From NCBI RefSeq assembly GCF_002873335.1, contig NZ_MCUW01000001.1, positions 1 through 64,000 of the forward strand: 64,000 bases of DNA. The letters are read 5' to 3'. Source of the stretch: Vibrio sp. 10N.286.49.B1. Lineage in GTDB: Bacteria > Pseudomonadota > Gammaproteobacteria > Enterobacterales > Vibrionaceae. Positions 8,730 to 18,658 of this stretch are shown piece by piece. Under the pieces are notes generated by a model, which worked only from the letters and a program-made list of their open reading frames with translations, was not told the DNA's origin and made no database searches. The position numbers were made by a program, and so were the translations under genes. Within the stretch, counting starts at the first letter, position 1. Each line of letters starts with the position of its first letter.

Positions 8730-10165
8730 TGGCTCAAAGCAAAGTATTGATTGTAGAGGATGACGAGGGATTGCGTGAGGCGCTCGTCGATACATTAGCG
8801 CTCGCAGGCTACGACTGGGTAGAAGCGGATTGTGCTGAAGATGCCTTGGTGAAATTAAAAACCCAACCTGTCGATATTGTCGTGTCTGATGTACAAATGG
8901 CGGGGATGGGCGGTCTAGCGTTACTTAGAAATATTAAGCAGCACTGGCCTAATTTACCGGTTTTGCTTATGACCGCTTATGCCAATATTGAAGATGCCGT
9001 TGCCGCGATGAAAGAAGGCGCGATTGATTACATGGCGAAGCCGTTTGCACCTGAAGTACTGTTGAACATGGTGAGTCGTTACGCTCCGGTAAAATCGGAG
9101 AGTAATGGTGATGCTATTGTCGCCGATCCGAAAAGTATTCAATTACTGGCGCTGGCGGACAAAGTGGCTAAAACGGATGCTAGTGTCATGGTGCTTGGGC
9201 CGAGCGGGTCGGGTAAAGAAGTGATGTCGCGTTATATTCATAATCAGTCGTTGCGGTCTAGTGGCCCTTTTATTGCCATTAACTGTGCGGCAATACCGGA
9301 TAATATGTTGGAAGCGACCTTATTTGGTTATGAGAAAGGCGCGTTTACTGGCGCGATCCAAGCTTGTCCGGGAAAGTTTGAGCAAGCGCAGGGCGGCACC
9401 ATTTTACTCGATGAAGTCAGTGAGATGGAGCTTAATCTACAAGCGAAGCTATTACGTGTTCTGCAAGAACGAGAGGTTGAACGCCTAGGGAGCCGAAAAA
9501 GCATCGCGTTAGATGTTCGTGTTCTTGCGACAAGTAACCGCGATCTCAAACAATATGTCCAAGAGGGAAATTTCCGTGAGGATTTGTACTATCGCTTGAA
9601 CGTCTTTCCAATTTCTTGGCCTGCACTTCGCGAGCGTACGGGCGATATCGCGCCTTTAGCCACACATTTAACAGAAAGACACTGCCAGAAGTTAGGTCTT
9701 CCAGTGCCAACATTTAGTGAGTCGGCGCTGACTAAACTCATGCAATATCCTTGGCCTGGCAATGTCCGTGAACTCGATAATGTTGTGCAACGAGCGCTAA
9801 TTCTTTGTGACCACGCGACGATTGCCCCTGAACATATCCTGTTAGAAGGTGTCGATTGGCAGGATGCGGTAGGCTTGCAGCAAGCGGTCGCCAACCCCAA
9901 TACGGAAAGCGTGACCGAGCAAGTTCCCGCCACACCAGCTGTCGCGCCAATTGCCGACCCGACACATAGTGTTGATAAATTGATGTCTGTAGGAGAAGGG
10001 CTAGGCGGTGAGCTGCGAGACCAAGAATTTGCCATTATTCTCGAGACCTTAAAAGAGTGCGAAGGTCGCCGTAAAGAAATGTCAGAGAAACTGGGTATTA
10101 GCCCACGTACCTTGCGTTACAAGCTAGCGAAAATGCGTGACGCGGGCATTGAAATTTCTAATTAG
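8726..10165 (+). CDS. flrC: Sigma-54 response regulator FlrC
   Basis: Response regulator activating class III flagellar genes. It has a receiver domain (VLIVEDDEGLRE, acceptor Asp in VVSDVQMAGMGG near 55, LLMTAYAN, YMAKPF), an AAA+ domain with Walker A GPSGSGKEV, GAFTGA near 205 and Walker B GGTILLDEVSE, then a linker rich in A, P, T and V, and a C-terminal Fis-type HTH (EMSEKLGISPRTLRYKL). Unlike FlrA, the receiver has the full set of phosphorylation residues. The start is ATG 8726 or the adjacent ATG 8729; both overlap the flrB stop. Confidence 0.96.
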   Translation: MMAQSKVLIVEDDEGLREALVDTLALAGYDWVEADCAEDALVKLKTQPVDIVVSDVQMAGMGGLALLRNIKQHWPNLPVLLMTAYANIEDAVAAMKEGAIDYMAKPFAPEVLLNMVSRYAPVKSESNGDAIVADPKSIQLLALADKVAKTDASVMVLGPSGSGKEVMSRYIHNQSLRSSGPFIAINCAAIPDNMLEATLFGYEKGAFTGAIQACPGKFEQAQGGTILLDEVSEMELNLQAKLLRVLQEREVERLGSRKSIALDVRVLATSNRDLKQYVQEGNFREDLYYRLNVFPISWPALRERTGDIAPLATHLTERHCQKLGLPVPTFSESALTKLMQYPWPGNVRELDNVVQRALILCDHATIAPEHILLEGVDWQDAVGLQQAVANPNTESVTEQVPATPAVAPIADPTHSVDKLMSVGEGLGGELRDQEFAIILETLKECEGRRKEMSEKLGISPRTLRYKLAKMRDAGIEISN

Positions 10166-10222
10166 AACACTGTTGACGTCGTGTTTTCACCGTGTTGCTG
10201 CTAGTCATTGTGATACATTTCA

Positions 10223-10238
10223 TGGCATAATTTTTGCT
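10223..10238 (+). promoter_or_regulatory. Sigma-54 promoter of the fliE operon
   Basis: TGGCATAA-ttt-TTGCT: GG at 10224-10225 and GC at 10236-10237, exact 10-base spacing, close to the TGGCAC-N5-TTGC consensus. It is about 65 bases before fliE. fliEFGHIJ is a class II (FlrA, sigma-54) operon in V. cholerae. Confidence 0.85.
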
Positions 10239-10269
10239 GATAACTAATACAGCGCTGACAAATGAAGGA

Positions 10270-10291
10270 CACTGTCAAGAAAGTGACAGTG
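10270..10291 (+). repeat. Dyad in the fliE leader
   Basis: Perfect 8-base inverted repeat cactgtca / tgacagtg with loop agaaag. It lies downstream of the predicted sigma-54 start and just before the fliE ribosome site. No T run follows, so it is not a terminator; it may be a protein site or an mRNA hairpin. Confidence 0.7.
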
Positions 10292-10302
10292 ATTGAGAAA
10301 GC

Positions 10303-10614
10303 ATGAGAGTAGATGGATTAAACACTGAGATGCACGCCATGATGCTGGAAGCATCAAGCTCACAAGCGACGCCAACCGCAAAGCAAGTGGGTGCAGACTT
10401 TGGTGACATGCTTTCACAAGCAGTAAACAATGTGAATGGACTACAAAAATCGTCGGGTAACTTGCAGATGCGTTTTGATCGAGGCGATGCCGATGTGTCG
10501 CTCTCTGATGTCATGATTGCCAGAAACAAATCCAGCGTAGCCTTTGAGGCGACTATCCAAGTGCGAAATAAGCTTGTTGATGCCTACAAACAGCTCATGA
10601 ATATGCCCGTATAA
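10303..10614 (+). CDS. fliE: Flagellar hook-basal body protein FliE
   Basis: A 103-residue protein joining the MS ring to the proximal rod. The C-terminal half has the family pattern FDRGDADVSLSDVMIARNKSSVAFEATIQVRNKLVDAYKQLMNMPV. It is the first gene of the basal-body operon under the sigma-54 promoter at 10223. A gagaaag ribosome site precedes the ATG. fliF follows after 18 bases. Confidence 0.96.
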   Translation: MRVDGLNTEMHAMMLEASSSQATPTAKQVGADFGDMLSQAVNNVNGLQKSSGNLQMRFDRGDADVSLSDVMIARNKSSVAFEATIQVRNKLVDAYKQLMNMPV

Positions 10615-10632
10615 TTTAGGTAGTAGTAGACA

Positions 10633-12375
10633 GTGGCTCAAGATAATCATTCAACAGATGTAACGGTAATGGATGGCGCGGATTCCAGTATGGTCGCGAG
10701 TTCAGATCTCATCGACGGACAAAACCCGGACATCAACGAAAAAAGCAGCTCTAAGTTTGACTTGGCGGTAGGTGACCTCGACCTTTTAAGACAGATCGTC
10801 TTAGTCCTTTCAATTTCGATTTGTGTGGCCTTGATTGTGATGCTGTTTTTTTGGGTGAAAGAGCCTGAAATGCGTCCATTAGGGGTATATGAAACGGAAG
10901 AACTCATTCCGGTTCTAGACTATCTTGATCAGAAAAAAGTCGAATATAAGCTTGAGGGTAATGCCCTAAGTGTGCCGGTTAGTCAATACAGCAACTTGAA
11001 ACTTGATATGGTGCGAGCTGGTTTGAATCGCGCTTCCAATACTGGCGACGATATCCTAATGCAAGACATGGGTTTCGGTGTCTCGCAGCGTCTTGAACAA
11101 GAGCGCTTGAAGCTGAGTCGAGAGCGGCAACTTGGTAAAGCCATTGAACAAATGAAGCAAATTCGTGGGGCGCGTGTTCTACTAGCCCTGCCGAAGCAAA
11201 GTGTCTTCGTCCGTCATAACCAAGAAGCCTCCGCCTCGGTTTTCCTTACGCTGGCTACGGGCTCTGTGCTTAAGCGTCAAGAAGTCGACTCGGTTGTTGA
11301 TATGGTCGCAAGTGCTGTACCTGGCATGAAGACCACTCGAATCACGGTCACGGATCAGCACGGCCGATTGTTAAGCTCCGGCTCACAAGATGCGACCTCA
11401 GCGGCAAGAAGAAAAGAGCAAGAACTTGAGCAAAACCAAGAGCAAGCTCTGCGTGAGAAAATCGACTCGGTATTAATCCCTATTTTAGGCTTGGGTAACT
11501 ATACCGCGCAGGTGGACATTGAACTCGATTTTAGTGCTGTTGAGCAAACTCGAAAGCAGTTTGACCCCAACACTCCTGCGACGAGAAGTGAGTACACACT
11601 TGAAGATTACAATAACGGCAATGCCGTCGCTGGCGTACCCGGCGCATTAAGTAATCAGCCCCCCGCTGACGCCTCCATTCCAACCGACGTTGCTCAAATG
11701 AAGGACGGCTCGATGCTTGGACAAGGTTCCGTGCATAAAGAAGCGACTCGTAACTTTGAATTAGATACCACCATCAGTCATGAACGTAAGCAAAGTGGCG
11801 TGGTGAACCGACAGACGGTTGCCGTTGCCATTAAAAACCGTGCACAAGTCAACCCTGATACTGGCGATGTCACCTATGTGCCTCGCTCTGAAAGTGAACT
11901 GGCGGCAATCCGACAAATATTGATTGGTTCGGTTGGTTTTAGCGAGGCTCGAGGCGATCTACTCAATGTATTGAGCATGACGTTTGAGACCCCTGTGACT
12001 GAACAACTCGCAGATGTACCTTTGTGGGAGCACCCTAACTTCAATGACTGGATTCGTTGGTTTGCGAGCGCAATGGTCATCATTGTTGTTGTGTTGGTCT
12101 TAATCCGTCCAGCAATGAAAAAACTTCTTAATCCTGCGGTGCAAGAAAGCGATGATCAGCTTTACGGCCCAGATGGCTTACCACTTGGAGCCGATGGTGA
12201 GACAAGTTTGATTGGTGGGGAAATCGATAGTAGTGAATTGTTTGAGTTTAGCACCGGGATTGACTTACCTAACTTACACAAAGATGAAGACGTCTTGAAA
12301 GCCGTTCGAGCGCTGGTGGCGAATGAGCCGGAGCTTGCTGCGCAAGTTGTGAAAAATTGGATGGTTGAAAACTAA
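10633..12375 (+). CDS. fliF: Flagellar MS-ring protein FliF
   Basis: Inner-membrane ring on which the basal body is built. Two membrane segments: near residues 55-78 (IVLVLSISICVALIVMLFF) and near 475-495 (FASAMVIIVVVLVLIRPAM), with the YscJ-like ring-building domains between them. The cytoplasmic C-terminus (VRALVANEPELAAQVVKNW) binds FliG. 580 residues is normal. GTG start. The stop overlaps the fliG start (TAATG), indicating coupling of ring and switch subunits. Confidence 0.96.
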   Translation: MAQDNHSTDVTVMDGADSSMVASSDLIDGQNPDINEKSSSKFDLAVGDLDLLRQIVLVLSISICVALIVMLFFWVKEPEMRPLGVYETEELIPVLDYLDQKKVEYKLEGNALSVPVSQYSNLKLDMVRAGLNRASNTGDDILMQDMGFGVSQRLEQERLKLSRERQLGKAIEQMKQIRGARVLLALPKQSVFVRHNQEASASVFLTLATGSVLKRQEVDSVVDMVASAVPGMKTTRITVTDQHGRLLSSGSQDATSAARRKEQELEQNQEQALREKIDSVLIPILGLGNYTAQVDIELDFSAVEQTRKQFDPNTPATRSEYTLEDYNNGNAVAGVPGALSNQPPADASIPTDVAQMKDGSMLGQGSVHKEATRNFELDTTISHERKQSGVVNRQTVAVAIKNRAQVNPDTGDVTYVPRSESELAAIRQILIGSVGFSEARGDLLNVLSMTFETPVTEQLADVPLWEHPNFNDWIRWFASAMVIIVVVLVLIRPAMKKLLNPAVQESDDQLYGPDGLPLGADGETSLIGGEIDSSELFEFSTGIDLPNLHKDEDVLKAVRALVANEPELAAQVVKNWMVEN

Positions 12376-13427
12376 TGGCAAATGACTTAATACCCAGTAA
12401 TGGTGGGCAGGTGGCCGATACCACCGTCGATATCTCTAACATTAGTGGTGAAGAAAAAGCCGCCATCTTACTGCTGAGTTTAAATGAACAAGACGCGGCC
12501 AGTATTATTCGTCACCTTGAGCCAAAACAGGTTCAGCGTGTCGGCGGCGCAATGGCGCGAGCGAGTGACTTGAGTCAAGACAAGGTCGGTGCGGTGCATC
12601 GTGCATTTCTAGAAGATATTCAAAAGTACACCAATATTGGTATGGGCAGTGAAGATTTCATGCGTAATACCTTGGTGGCAGCACTGGGTGAAGACAAGGC
12701 CAACAATTTAGTTGACCAAATTCTATTGGGGACCGGCTCGAAAGGCTTGGATTCTTTGAAGTGGATGGACCCTCGTCAGGTTGCCAGCATTATCATTAAT
12801 GAGCACCCACAGATTCAAACCATTGTCCTGTCATATCTAGAAGCGGACCAATCGGCGGAAATTTTATCGCAGTTCCCTGAACGTGTTCGTCTTGATCTAA
12901 TGATGCGTATTGCCAATCTGGAAGAAGTACAACCTTCTGCTCTGGCAGAACTGAACGAAATTATGGAGAAACAGTTTGCTGGTCAGGCGGGGGCTCAAGC
13001 CGCGAAGATCGGTGGTCTGAAAGCGGCGGCGGAGATCATGAACTACCTCGACAACAGTGTCGAAGGTACACTCATGGATCAAATTCGCGACCAAGACGAA
13101 GATATGGCGACCTATATCCAAGACCTGATGTTTGTATTTGAGAACCTTATTGAGGTTGATGACCAAGGTATTCAGAAACTGCTTAGAGACGTCCCGCAAG
13201 ATGTCTTGCAACGTGCACTTAAGGGTGCCGATGAAGGCCTTAAAGAGAAAATCTTTGGCAATATGTCTAAACGTGCTGCCGATATGATGCGTGAAGATAT
13301 TGAGGCAATGCCGCCAGTCCGTGTCGCTGATGTAGAGTCGGCGCAAAAAGAGATCCTGACCATTGCGAGAAAAATGGCCGACAGCGGAGAGTTGATGCTT
13401 TCTGGTGGTGCGGACGAATTCTTGTAA
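12375..13427 (+). CDS. fliG: Flagellar motor switch protein FliG
   Basis: C-ring subunit that contacts the stator and generates torque. 350 residues, with the N-terminal FliF-binding domain (GEEKAAILLLSLNEQDAASIIRHLEP), the middle domain with the EHPQ motif (IINEHPQTI-like, around residue 138) and the C-terminal torque domain with charged helix and DVPQDVLQRALKGADEGLKEKIFGNMSKRAADMM. Start overlaps the fliF stop. No unusual features. Confidence 0.97.
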   Translation: MANDLIPSNGGQVADTTVDISNISGEEKAAILLLSLNEQDAASIIRHLEPKQVQRVGGAMARASDLSQDKVGAVHRAFLEDIQKYTNIGMGSEDFMRNTLVAALGEDKANNLVDQILLGTGSKGLDSLKWMDPRQVASIIINEHPQIQTIVLSYLEADQSAEILSQFPERVRLDLMMRIANLEEVQPSALAELNEIMEKQFAGQAGAQAAKIGGLKAAAEIMNYLDNSVEGTLMDQIRDQDEDMATYIQDLMFVFENLIEVDDQGIQKLLRDVPQDVLQRALKGADEGLKEKIFGNMSKRAADMMREDIEAMPPVRVADVESAQKEILTIARKMADSGELMLSGGADEFL

Positions 13428-13448
13428 TGCCAATGAAAGGTAGCAATC

Positions 13449-14249
13449 ATGGCTGGAGATAGAAAGCGCGGTTTTTTGCGTCCTTCAGAAGATAATACAA
13501 TGGAATCCGCGCACTCGTGGGGTTTGCCTGATTACACATCGCAAACCAACCAACAAGCCCGCGAAACCGCATTTAATTATGACCCAAGCTGGACACCTAA
13601 CGATGAACCCGTACTAGACGACGAGCCGTTTGAGCTAACCGAAGAACAGATTGAACTCATCAAGCAAGGCGCTTATCAAGAAGGCTTATTTCAAGGTCAA
13701 GAAGCGGGATTTAAGCAAGGGTTTGAAAAGGGCAAAGACGAAGGCTTAGCCGCTGGTCACCAAGAAGGGTTAGAGCTTGGTAAAGCGGAAGGTGTTGCTG
13801 CCGGTGAGGAGTACATCAAGCAACAAGTCGAGATCTTTATGGGCATGGCAAACCAGTTTTCTCAACCGCTTGAGCTGATGAACCAGCAAGTTGAAAAACA
13901 ACTCGTCGATATGGTGCTGACCTTAGTCAAAGAAGTCGTGCATGTTGAGGTGCAAACCAATCCACAATTTATTCTCGATACGGTAAAACAATCGGTAGAG
14001 GTCCTGCCGATTGCTGGCCATGCCATTATCCTTAAGCTTCATCCTGCTGATGTGGATATTATTCGCGCCGCCTACGGAGACGCTGAGTTAGATACTCGTA
14101 ACTGGACACTGGTCGTCGAGCCTGCCCTTAATCGTGGTGATGTGCAAATTGAAGCGGGCGAATCGAGCGTGAGCTACAAAATGGAAGAGCGCATTCGCAG
14201 TGTATTGCAAAGCTTTTGTGGTACCAATCGTCACCAAGGTGCTGATTGA
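13449..14249 (+). CDS. fliH: Flagellar export ATPase regulator FliH
   Basis: A 266-residue cytoplasmic protein that binds the FliI ATPase and guides it to the export gate. The start [14 protein letters not shown] is the usual Vibrio form. The middle carries the characteristic GxxxG-type repeat helix ([30 protein letters not shown], about residues 76-108, split here only by description), followed by a V-ATPase E-subunit-like C-terminal domain. The stop overlaps the fliI ATG. Confidence 0.93.
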   Translation: MAGDRKRGFLRPSEDNTMESAHSWGLPDYTSQTNQQARETAFNYDPSWTPNDEPVLDDEPFELTEEQIELIKQGAYQEGLFQGQEAGFKQGFEKGKDEGLAAGHQEGLELGKAEGVAAGEEYIKQQVEIFMGMANQFSQPLELMNQQVEKQLVDMVLTLVKEVVHVEVQTNPQFILDTVKQSVEVLPIAGHAIILKLHPADVDIIRAAYGDAELDTRNWTLVVEPALNRGDVQIEAGESSVSYKMEERIRSVLQSFCGTNRHQGAD

Positions 14250-15568
14250 TGCAGGGGTTGTCTGACCGCCTGGCACAGTACAAGGTGTCTGGGCATAAAT
14301 CACGCGCAGTTGCCTCAGGTAAGCTTGTCCGAGTGGTTGGTTTGACGCTAGAAGCAACGGGTTGCAAAGCCCCAATCGGCAGTTTGTGCAAAGTTGAAAC
14401 CATGAGTGGTGAAATGGAAGCCGAGGTGGTGGGGTTTTCTGGTGAACATCTTTTCTTAATGCCCAGTGAGCAGATTACCGGTATTTTGCCAGGGGCACGA
14501 GTGACTCCAATGACGGCTGAAACGGGATTGCCTGTTGGGATGGAGTTACTTGGTCGAGTGATTGACGGTGTAGGTAACCCCCTTGATGGGTTAGGTGATA
14601 TATACACAGAGAAACGCGCGTCATTCAATGCTCAACCAATTAACCCACTAGCACGTAAACCCATTTCTGAGCCATTGGATGTGGGATTAAAAGCCATCAA
14701 TGGTTTGTTGACCGTCGGTAAAGGTCAGCGAATTGGCTTGTTTGCCGGTTCTGGTGTCGGTAAATCGGTAACCTTAGGGATGATGACCCGAGGCACGACC
14801 GCACAAGTTGTCGTCGTGGGTTTGATTGGTGAGCGTGGCCGAGAAGTTAAAGAATTTATTGAAGAAATACTTGGAACGACAGGTCGTCAGCGCTCCGTTG
14901 TGGTGGCTGCCCCAGCCGATTCTTCGCCGTTGATGCGGCTAAAAGGCTGCCAAACGGCATTGACCATTGCTGAATACTTTCGAGATCAAGGGCTTGATGT
15001 CCTGTTGCTCATGGACTCATTAACGCGTTTTGCGCAAGCACAGCGTGAGATTGCGCTCTCCGTGGGTGAACCGCCTGCGACGAAAGGTTACCCACCGTCG
15101 GTATTTGCTAAGCTTCCAGCCTTAGTGGAAAGAGCGGGCAATGGCGATGACAATCAAGGCTCGATAACCGCATTCTTTACCGTGTTGACGGAAGGGGATG
15201 ACCTTCAAGACCCAATCGCTGATGCATCACGAGCTATATTAGATGGTCACATTGTATTATCTCGTGAAATGGCGGATGCTGGCCATTACCCAGCCATCGA
15301 CGTAGAGAAGTCGGTGAGCCGTGTGATGCCGCAAATCACAGACGATCAACATGTATTGATGTCTAAAGCGGTGAGACAAGTCTTATCGGTATGTCGAAAG
15401 AATCAAGATTTAGTGTCAATCGGTGCGTATAAACCCGGTACTGACCCTGCTATTGATGCGGCATTTACGTTAAAGCCTAAGCTCGATCAGTATCTTCAGC
15501 AAAGCATGAAAGAAAGCGTTCCGTACGATATGTGTGTGAATATGCTCAAGCAAATATTACAAGGTTAG
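14249..15568 (+). CDS. fliI: Flagellum-specific ATPase FliI
   Basis: ATPase of the flagellar type III export apparatus, homologous to F1 beta subunit. Walker A is [15 protein letters not shown] near 160-175, Walker B is [16 protein letters not shown] near 250, and the family signature [16 protein letters not shown] follows. 439 residues from the ATG at 14249, which overlaps the fliH stop (TGATG); a TTG one codon upstream is also possible but less likely. Confidence 0.96.
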   Translation: MQGLSDRLAQYKVSGHKSRAVASGKLVRVVGLTLEATGCKAPIGSLCKVETMSGEMEAEVVGFSGEHLFLMPSEQITGILPGARVTPMTAETGLPVGMELLGRVIDGVGNPLDGLGDIYTEKRASFNAQPINPLARKPISEPLDVGLKAINGLLTVGKGQRIGLFAGSGVGKSVTLGMMTRGTTAQVVVVGLIGERGREVKEFIEEILGTTGRQRSVVVAAPADSSPLMRLKGCQTALTIAEYFRDQGLDVLLLMDSLTRFAQAQREIALSVGEPPATKGYPPSVFAKLPALVERAGNGDDNQGSITAFFTVLTEGDDLQDPIADASRAILDGHIVLSREMADAGHYPAIDVEKSVSRVMPQITDDQHVLMSKAVRQVLSVCRKNQDLVSIGAYKPGTDPAIDAAFTLKPKLDQYLQQSMKESVPYDMCVNMLKQILQG

Positions 15569-15581
15569 TTGATCACCGTTT

Positions 15582-16025
15582 ATGGATAATGCGCTCGATT
15601 TTCTATTAAGCCAAGCGAAGGATAATGAACAACAAGCAGTGTTGGCGCTGAATAACGCACGCTCTGAATTGGACGGCTATTATGAGCAGGTTAAACAGAT
15701 AGAACAATATCGTCTCGACTACTGTAATCAACTTGTGCGACGAGGGAAAGAAGGGCTAACGGCCAGCGAATACGGCCACCTGAACCGTTTTTTGACGCAA
15801 CTTGATGAAACCCTCACAAAGCAAAAAACGGCCGAGTCACACTTCAAGCAGCAGGTTGAAGACTGCCAAGAGTTTTGGCATAACACGCGTAAGCAGCGTC
15901 GTTCGTATGAATGGATGTTAGACAAAAAGGCAAAAGAAAAAGCACGCTTAGCGGATAAAAAAGAACAACAAGAGATGGATGAGTTTTCTAATCTATTGTT
16001 TGCTCGAAGAAAGACACAACGTTAG
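15582..16025 (+). CDS. fliJ: Flagellar export chaperone FliJ
   Basis: A 147-residue protein that is charged, almost entirely helical and likely coiled-coil, as expected of FliJ, the F1-gamma-like stalk that inserts into the FliI ring and recycles export chaperones. Sequence conservation in this family is low; identity comes from size, coiled-coil character and place after fliI. It is the last gene of the fliE-J group; a 170-base gap follows. Confidence 0.9.
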   Translation: MDNALDFLLSQAKDNEQQAVLALNNARSELDGYYEQVKQIEQYRLDYCNQLVRRGKEGLTASEYGHLNRFLTQLDETLTKQKTAESHFKQQVEDCQEFWHNTRKQRRSYEWMLDKKAKEKARLADKKEQQEMDEFSNLLFARRKTQR

Positions 16026-16195
16026 ATTGTCACAGTTTTTTAAGCCCATAATGACCACGCTTCGTGGTTTCATTACTCGCCGTCTTTAGCCCGTCCGGTA
16101 CTCCGGTATAATAATTGCATCGTAACCACCAATAAAGCGTGGTGGCAGTGTGTTGCCTCTCGTCGTGTCATTAATATTATATAGGCCCGAATGGA
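16026..16195 (+). other. fliJ-fliK intergenic region with small hairpins
   Basis: This gap has small inverted repeats (accacg-ctt-cgtggt near 16055, ccggtactccgg near 16096, ccacc/ggtgg near 16125) and a TATAAT-like box near 16109, but no convincing terminator, sigma-54 or sigma-28 promoter. fliK may be read through from fliJ or have a weak own promoter. Confidence 0.4.
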
Positions 16196-18052
16196 ATGAG
16201 TCTGTCTATCTCAAGCAATAATGTGTCGCCAGCGTCTAGCCTCAAATCAAGTGGCGACCTGATAACGACGAAAGACCTCCCAGCATCTTCAGAAGACGCT
16301 GGTTTTTTCGATACGTTGAAAAGCGCATTGACGGGCAATAATTCAGATGAAAAACAAAAGCTTGATGGCTCAGGCATAAAAAGTGACAGCTCTGATACGG
16401 CGAATACTTCGGTTGCCGATAACGCACCAATACCTGATGCGGTGCTGGCGGCAAGCGATGATGACGGAGAAATGATTCAATCGGATACTGACGTTGACCC
16501 GCAAAAAAATTCAAGGGTCTCCCAATCGGAGGCTAAACCGTCGAGTACTGCTGGGCTTGAAACGGAAGATAGCTCAGAGCAAGGCGTCAATAAAATGGCG
16601 TTAGCGGCGGGAACAACCAGTGCGGATATTGATAGCCACGCAAAAAAAAAGGCTTCCGGGTCTAACGCAGCGGAATGGCCTGAAAAAAATACACCTTCTC
16701 AAACAGTATCTCCTGATAAGTCATCAGTTCAAAATACTACCGCTCAGCATACCATGGATGAAAGCGCTCAGTTGTTGAGCCGATTAGACGAATCAAACAA
16801 GGCACTGAAAGCCGCCCCTGCTAATTCAATCGATAGCAGTAGCAGTGAACAAGTGTTAGTTGCAGCAAGCCTTGCTGGCGCCGCTTCTAAAGATTCAATC
16901 GTTTCTAATGAAGATGGGGTAATAAGTCCGAGTGAGAACACTGCTTCTAGTGAGGTGGGTAGCCTAACTGACGCGAATGCTTCAGATTCTCTAGCGGCCA
17001 CCCATACACCAACGTCGTCCACATCAATACAAAGTGCTGAGGCAGTATCACAAGCTGGTACAGCAGCATTGGCGGTATCGAGTGATGGCACCATTAAAGC
17101 TGATGGCAGTTCGCCGCTAAGTCATTCGTCTCAAACCCCTTCATCTCAGAGTCAATCTTCTCAGATCGTTTGGTCTCAAGCTGATGCCTCCAATGAAGCT
17201 AAGCTGGAAGGTAAAGCATCCTTACTGGCAGCTGGCGCTACCCTAGATAAGTCAACAACGGCGCAATTATCTGCACAAGCACAAGCACAAGCACAAGCAC
17301 AACCGTCTGTTACTCATGCGCCATCATCGCAGCTCCCTACATCAGGTGTACATGAAGGTGCAGCAGTAACGGGTACGCTTGCGGCGGCAAGTATGTTAGC
17401 TAATAAAGATCCTAGCCATGCAGCCAAGGCGTCGAGTGACGCTGCCTTGCTAGGGGCAAAAGGCATTGCAGGTACAAACCCGAAAGGGTTGAAGCCCACT
17501 CAGACGCTAGGTAATGAGCCATTGAACGGGCTGACACAAGCTTCTGCCGCAGGTGCCGCCCTTGGTACGCAGGCACTTCGAGCGGACCAAGCCCAGGGCA
17601 CGACAAATGTACAATCACCACTGATATTAACAAAAGAAAACGCGAGTGATCAGGTGTCAGAGCGCATCCAAATGATGATGGCTAAGAATCTGAAACAAAT
17701 TGATATTCGATTGGATCCCCCTGAGTTAGGGCGCATGCAAATCCGCATGACACTGAATAGTGACTCGGCAACGGTACACTTTACCGTACAAAACCAACAA
17801 ACTCGTGAGATGGTGGATCAGTCGATGCCAAGGCTACGTGAGATGCTCTCTCAACAAGGTATTCAATTGGCAGACACCTCAGTCCAACAACAGAGCTCAG
17901 GACAACAACAGCGACATGCCTCTCATGGTCCACAGGATCAGACATCAAGTGGTGTAGGAAGTGCTCAAGGTGATTCTGATACCATGGAAGAAGGTGTCAC
18001 TATGACTGCAAATATCTCTAAAAAAGAAGATGGTATAAGTTATTATGCCTGA
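16196..18052 (+). CDS. fliK: Flagellar hook-length control protein FliK
   Basis: Secreted molecular ruler that stops hook growth and switches export specificity through FlhB. The first 480 residues are low-complexity and rich in S, A, T, Q and D, as in other FliK rulers. The C-terminal Flg_hook domain (about 490-580) has the conserved IDIRLDPPELGRMQIRM and VHFTVQNQQTREMVDQSMPRLREMLSQQG blocks. 618 residues. At 17273-17302 a perfect run of five gcacaa units encodes (AQ)5; slippage there would change ruler length by two residues per unit. Confidence 0.93.
   Translation: MSLSISSNNVSPASSLKSSGDLITTKDLPASSEDAGFFDTLKSALTGNNSDEKQKLDGSGIKSDSSDTANTSVADNAPIPDAVLAASDDDGEMIQSDTDVDPQKNSRVSQSEAKPSSTAGLETEDSSEQGVNKMALAAGTTSADIDSHAKKKASGSNAAEWPEKNTPSQTVSPDKSSVQNTTAQHTMDESAQLLSRLDESNKALKAAPANSIDSSSSEQVLVAASLAGAASKDSIVSNEDGVISPSENTASSEVGSLTDANASDSLAATHTPTSSTSIQSAEAVSQAGTAALAVSSDGTIKADGSSPLSHSSQTPSSQSQSSQIVWSQADASNEAKLEGKASLLAAGATLDKSTTAQLSAQAQAQAQAQPSVTHAPSSQLPTSGVHEGAAVTGTLAAASMLANKDPSHAAKASSDAALLGAKGIAGTNPKGLKPTQTLGNEPLNGLTQASAAGAALGTQALRADQAQGTTNVQSPLILTKENASDQVSERIQMMMAKNLKQIDIRLDPPELGRMQIRMTLNSDSATVHFTVQNQQTREMVDQSMPRLREMLSQQGIQLADTSVQQQSSGQQQRHASHGPQDQTSSGVGSAQGDSDTMEEGVTMTANISKKEDGISYYA
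17273..17302 (+). repeat. Hexanucleotide tandem repeat (gcacaa)5 in fliK
   Basis: Five exact copies encode alternating Ala-Gln in the ruler part of FliK. Length changes by whole units keep the frame. Confidence 0.9.
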
Positions 18053-18156
18053 TGTATGGGTTCGGCTCTAAACGCGAAACGACTCGATGAGCGAGCGGCC
18101 AACATGGGCGCTCACTTACCCAAAATAATAGCGAAAAACAAAAAGTAAACATTGAT

Positions 18157-18651
18157 ATGCCTGAAGACATTCAAGAACAACCCAATAGCAAAAAAAAGCT
18201 ACTCATTATCATTATTGCCGCTTTGCTAGTGCTACTCATTGCGGGTGGTGCGGCTTATTGGTTCTTTAGCTCGGAATCTAAAGAGACCCAGACGTCATCG
18301 ACACAAAATAGTGCTCAAACGGTCGTGGTCGACCCTATTTCATACGTCAATATCGCGCAACCTTTCGTTTTTAATGTGGCAGGAACAAAGCGTGACCGCA
18401 TGGTGCAAATTAAGGCGCAATTGATGGTGCGTGGGCTCGATAATGAAGAGTTAGCGCGTTATCATTCTCCTTTAATTGAAAGTACATTGCTGTCTACGTT
18501 TGCATCGGCTTCAGTGGATCAACTGAGAAGCTCAAACGGGCGTGTCGAATTACGAGATCAAGCGACCGCCGATATTCAAAGCAGCCTCTCTCAAGTGGTC
18601 GGAAAGCCAGTGATTGAGCGTGTACTTTTTACCGATTTTGTAATCCAGTAG
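18157..18651 (+). CDS. fliL: Flagellar basal body protein FliL
   Basis: Single-pass inner-membrane protein that surrounds the stator and supports torque. A short charged cytoplasmic tail is followed by a membrane helix (LLIIIIAALLVLLIAGGAAY, about 14-34) and a periplasmic stomatin-like domain (YVNIAQPFVFNV onward, ending LFTDFVIQ). 164 residues, typical length. Seven bases before fliM, so co-transcribed. Confidence 0.95.
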   Translation: MPEDIQEQPNSKKKLLIIIIAALLVLLIAGGAAYWFFSSESKETQTSSTQNSAQTVVVDPISYVNIAQPFVFNVAGTKRDRMVQIKAQLMVRGLDNEELARYHSPLIESTLLSTFASASVDQLRSSNGRVELRDQATADIQSSLSQVVGKPVIERVLFTDFVIQ

Positions 18652-18658
18652 GTAATGT

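Noticed and set aside
12897..13433. 178-codon minus-strand frame
   Set aside because: Opposite-strand shadow of fliG, no start signal.
16120..16165. tggcagtgtgttgcc as sigma-54 promoter of fliK
   Set aside because: GG and GC are 9 bases apart, not 10; spacing is strict for sigma-54.
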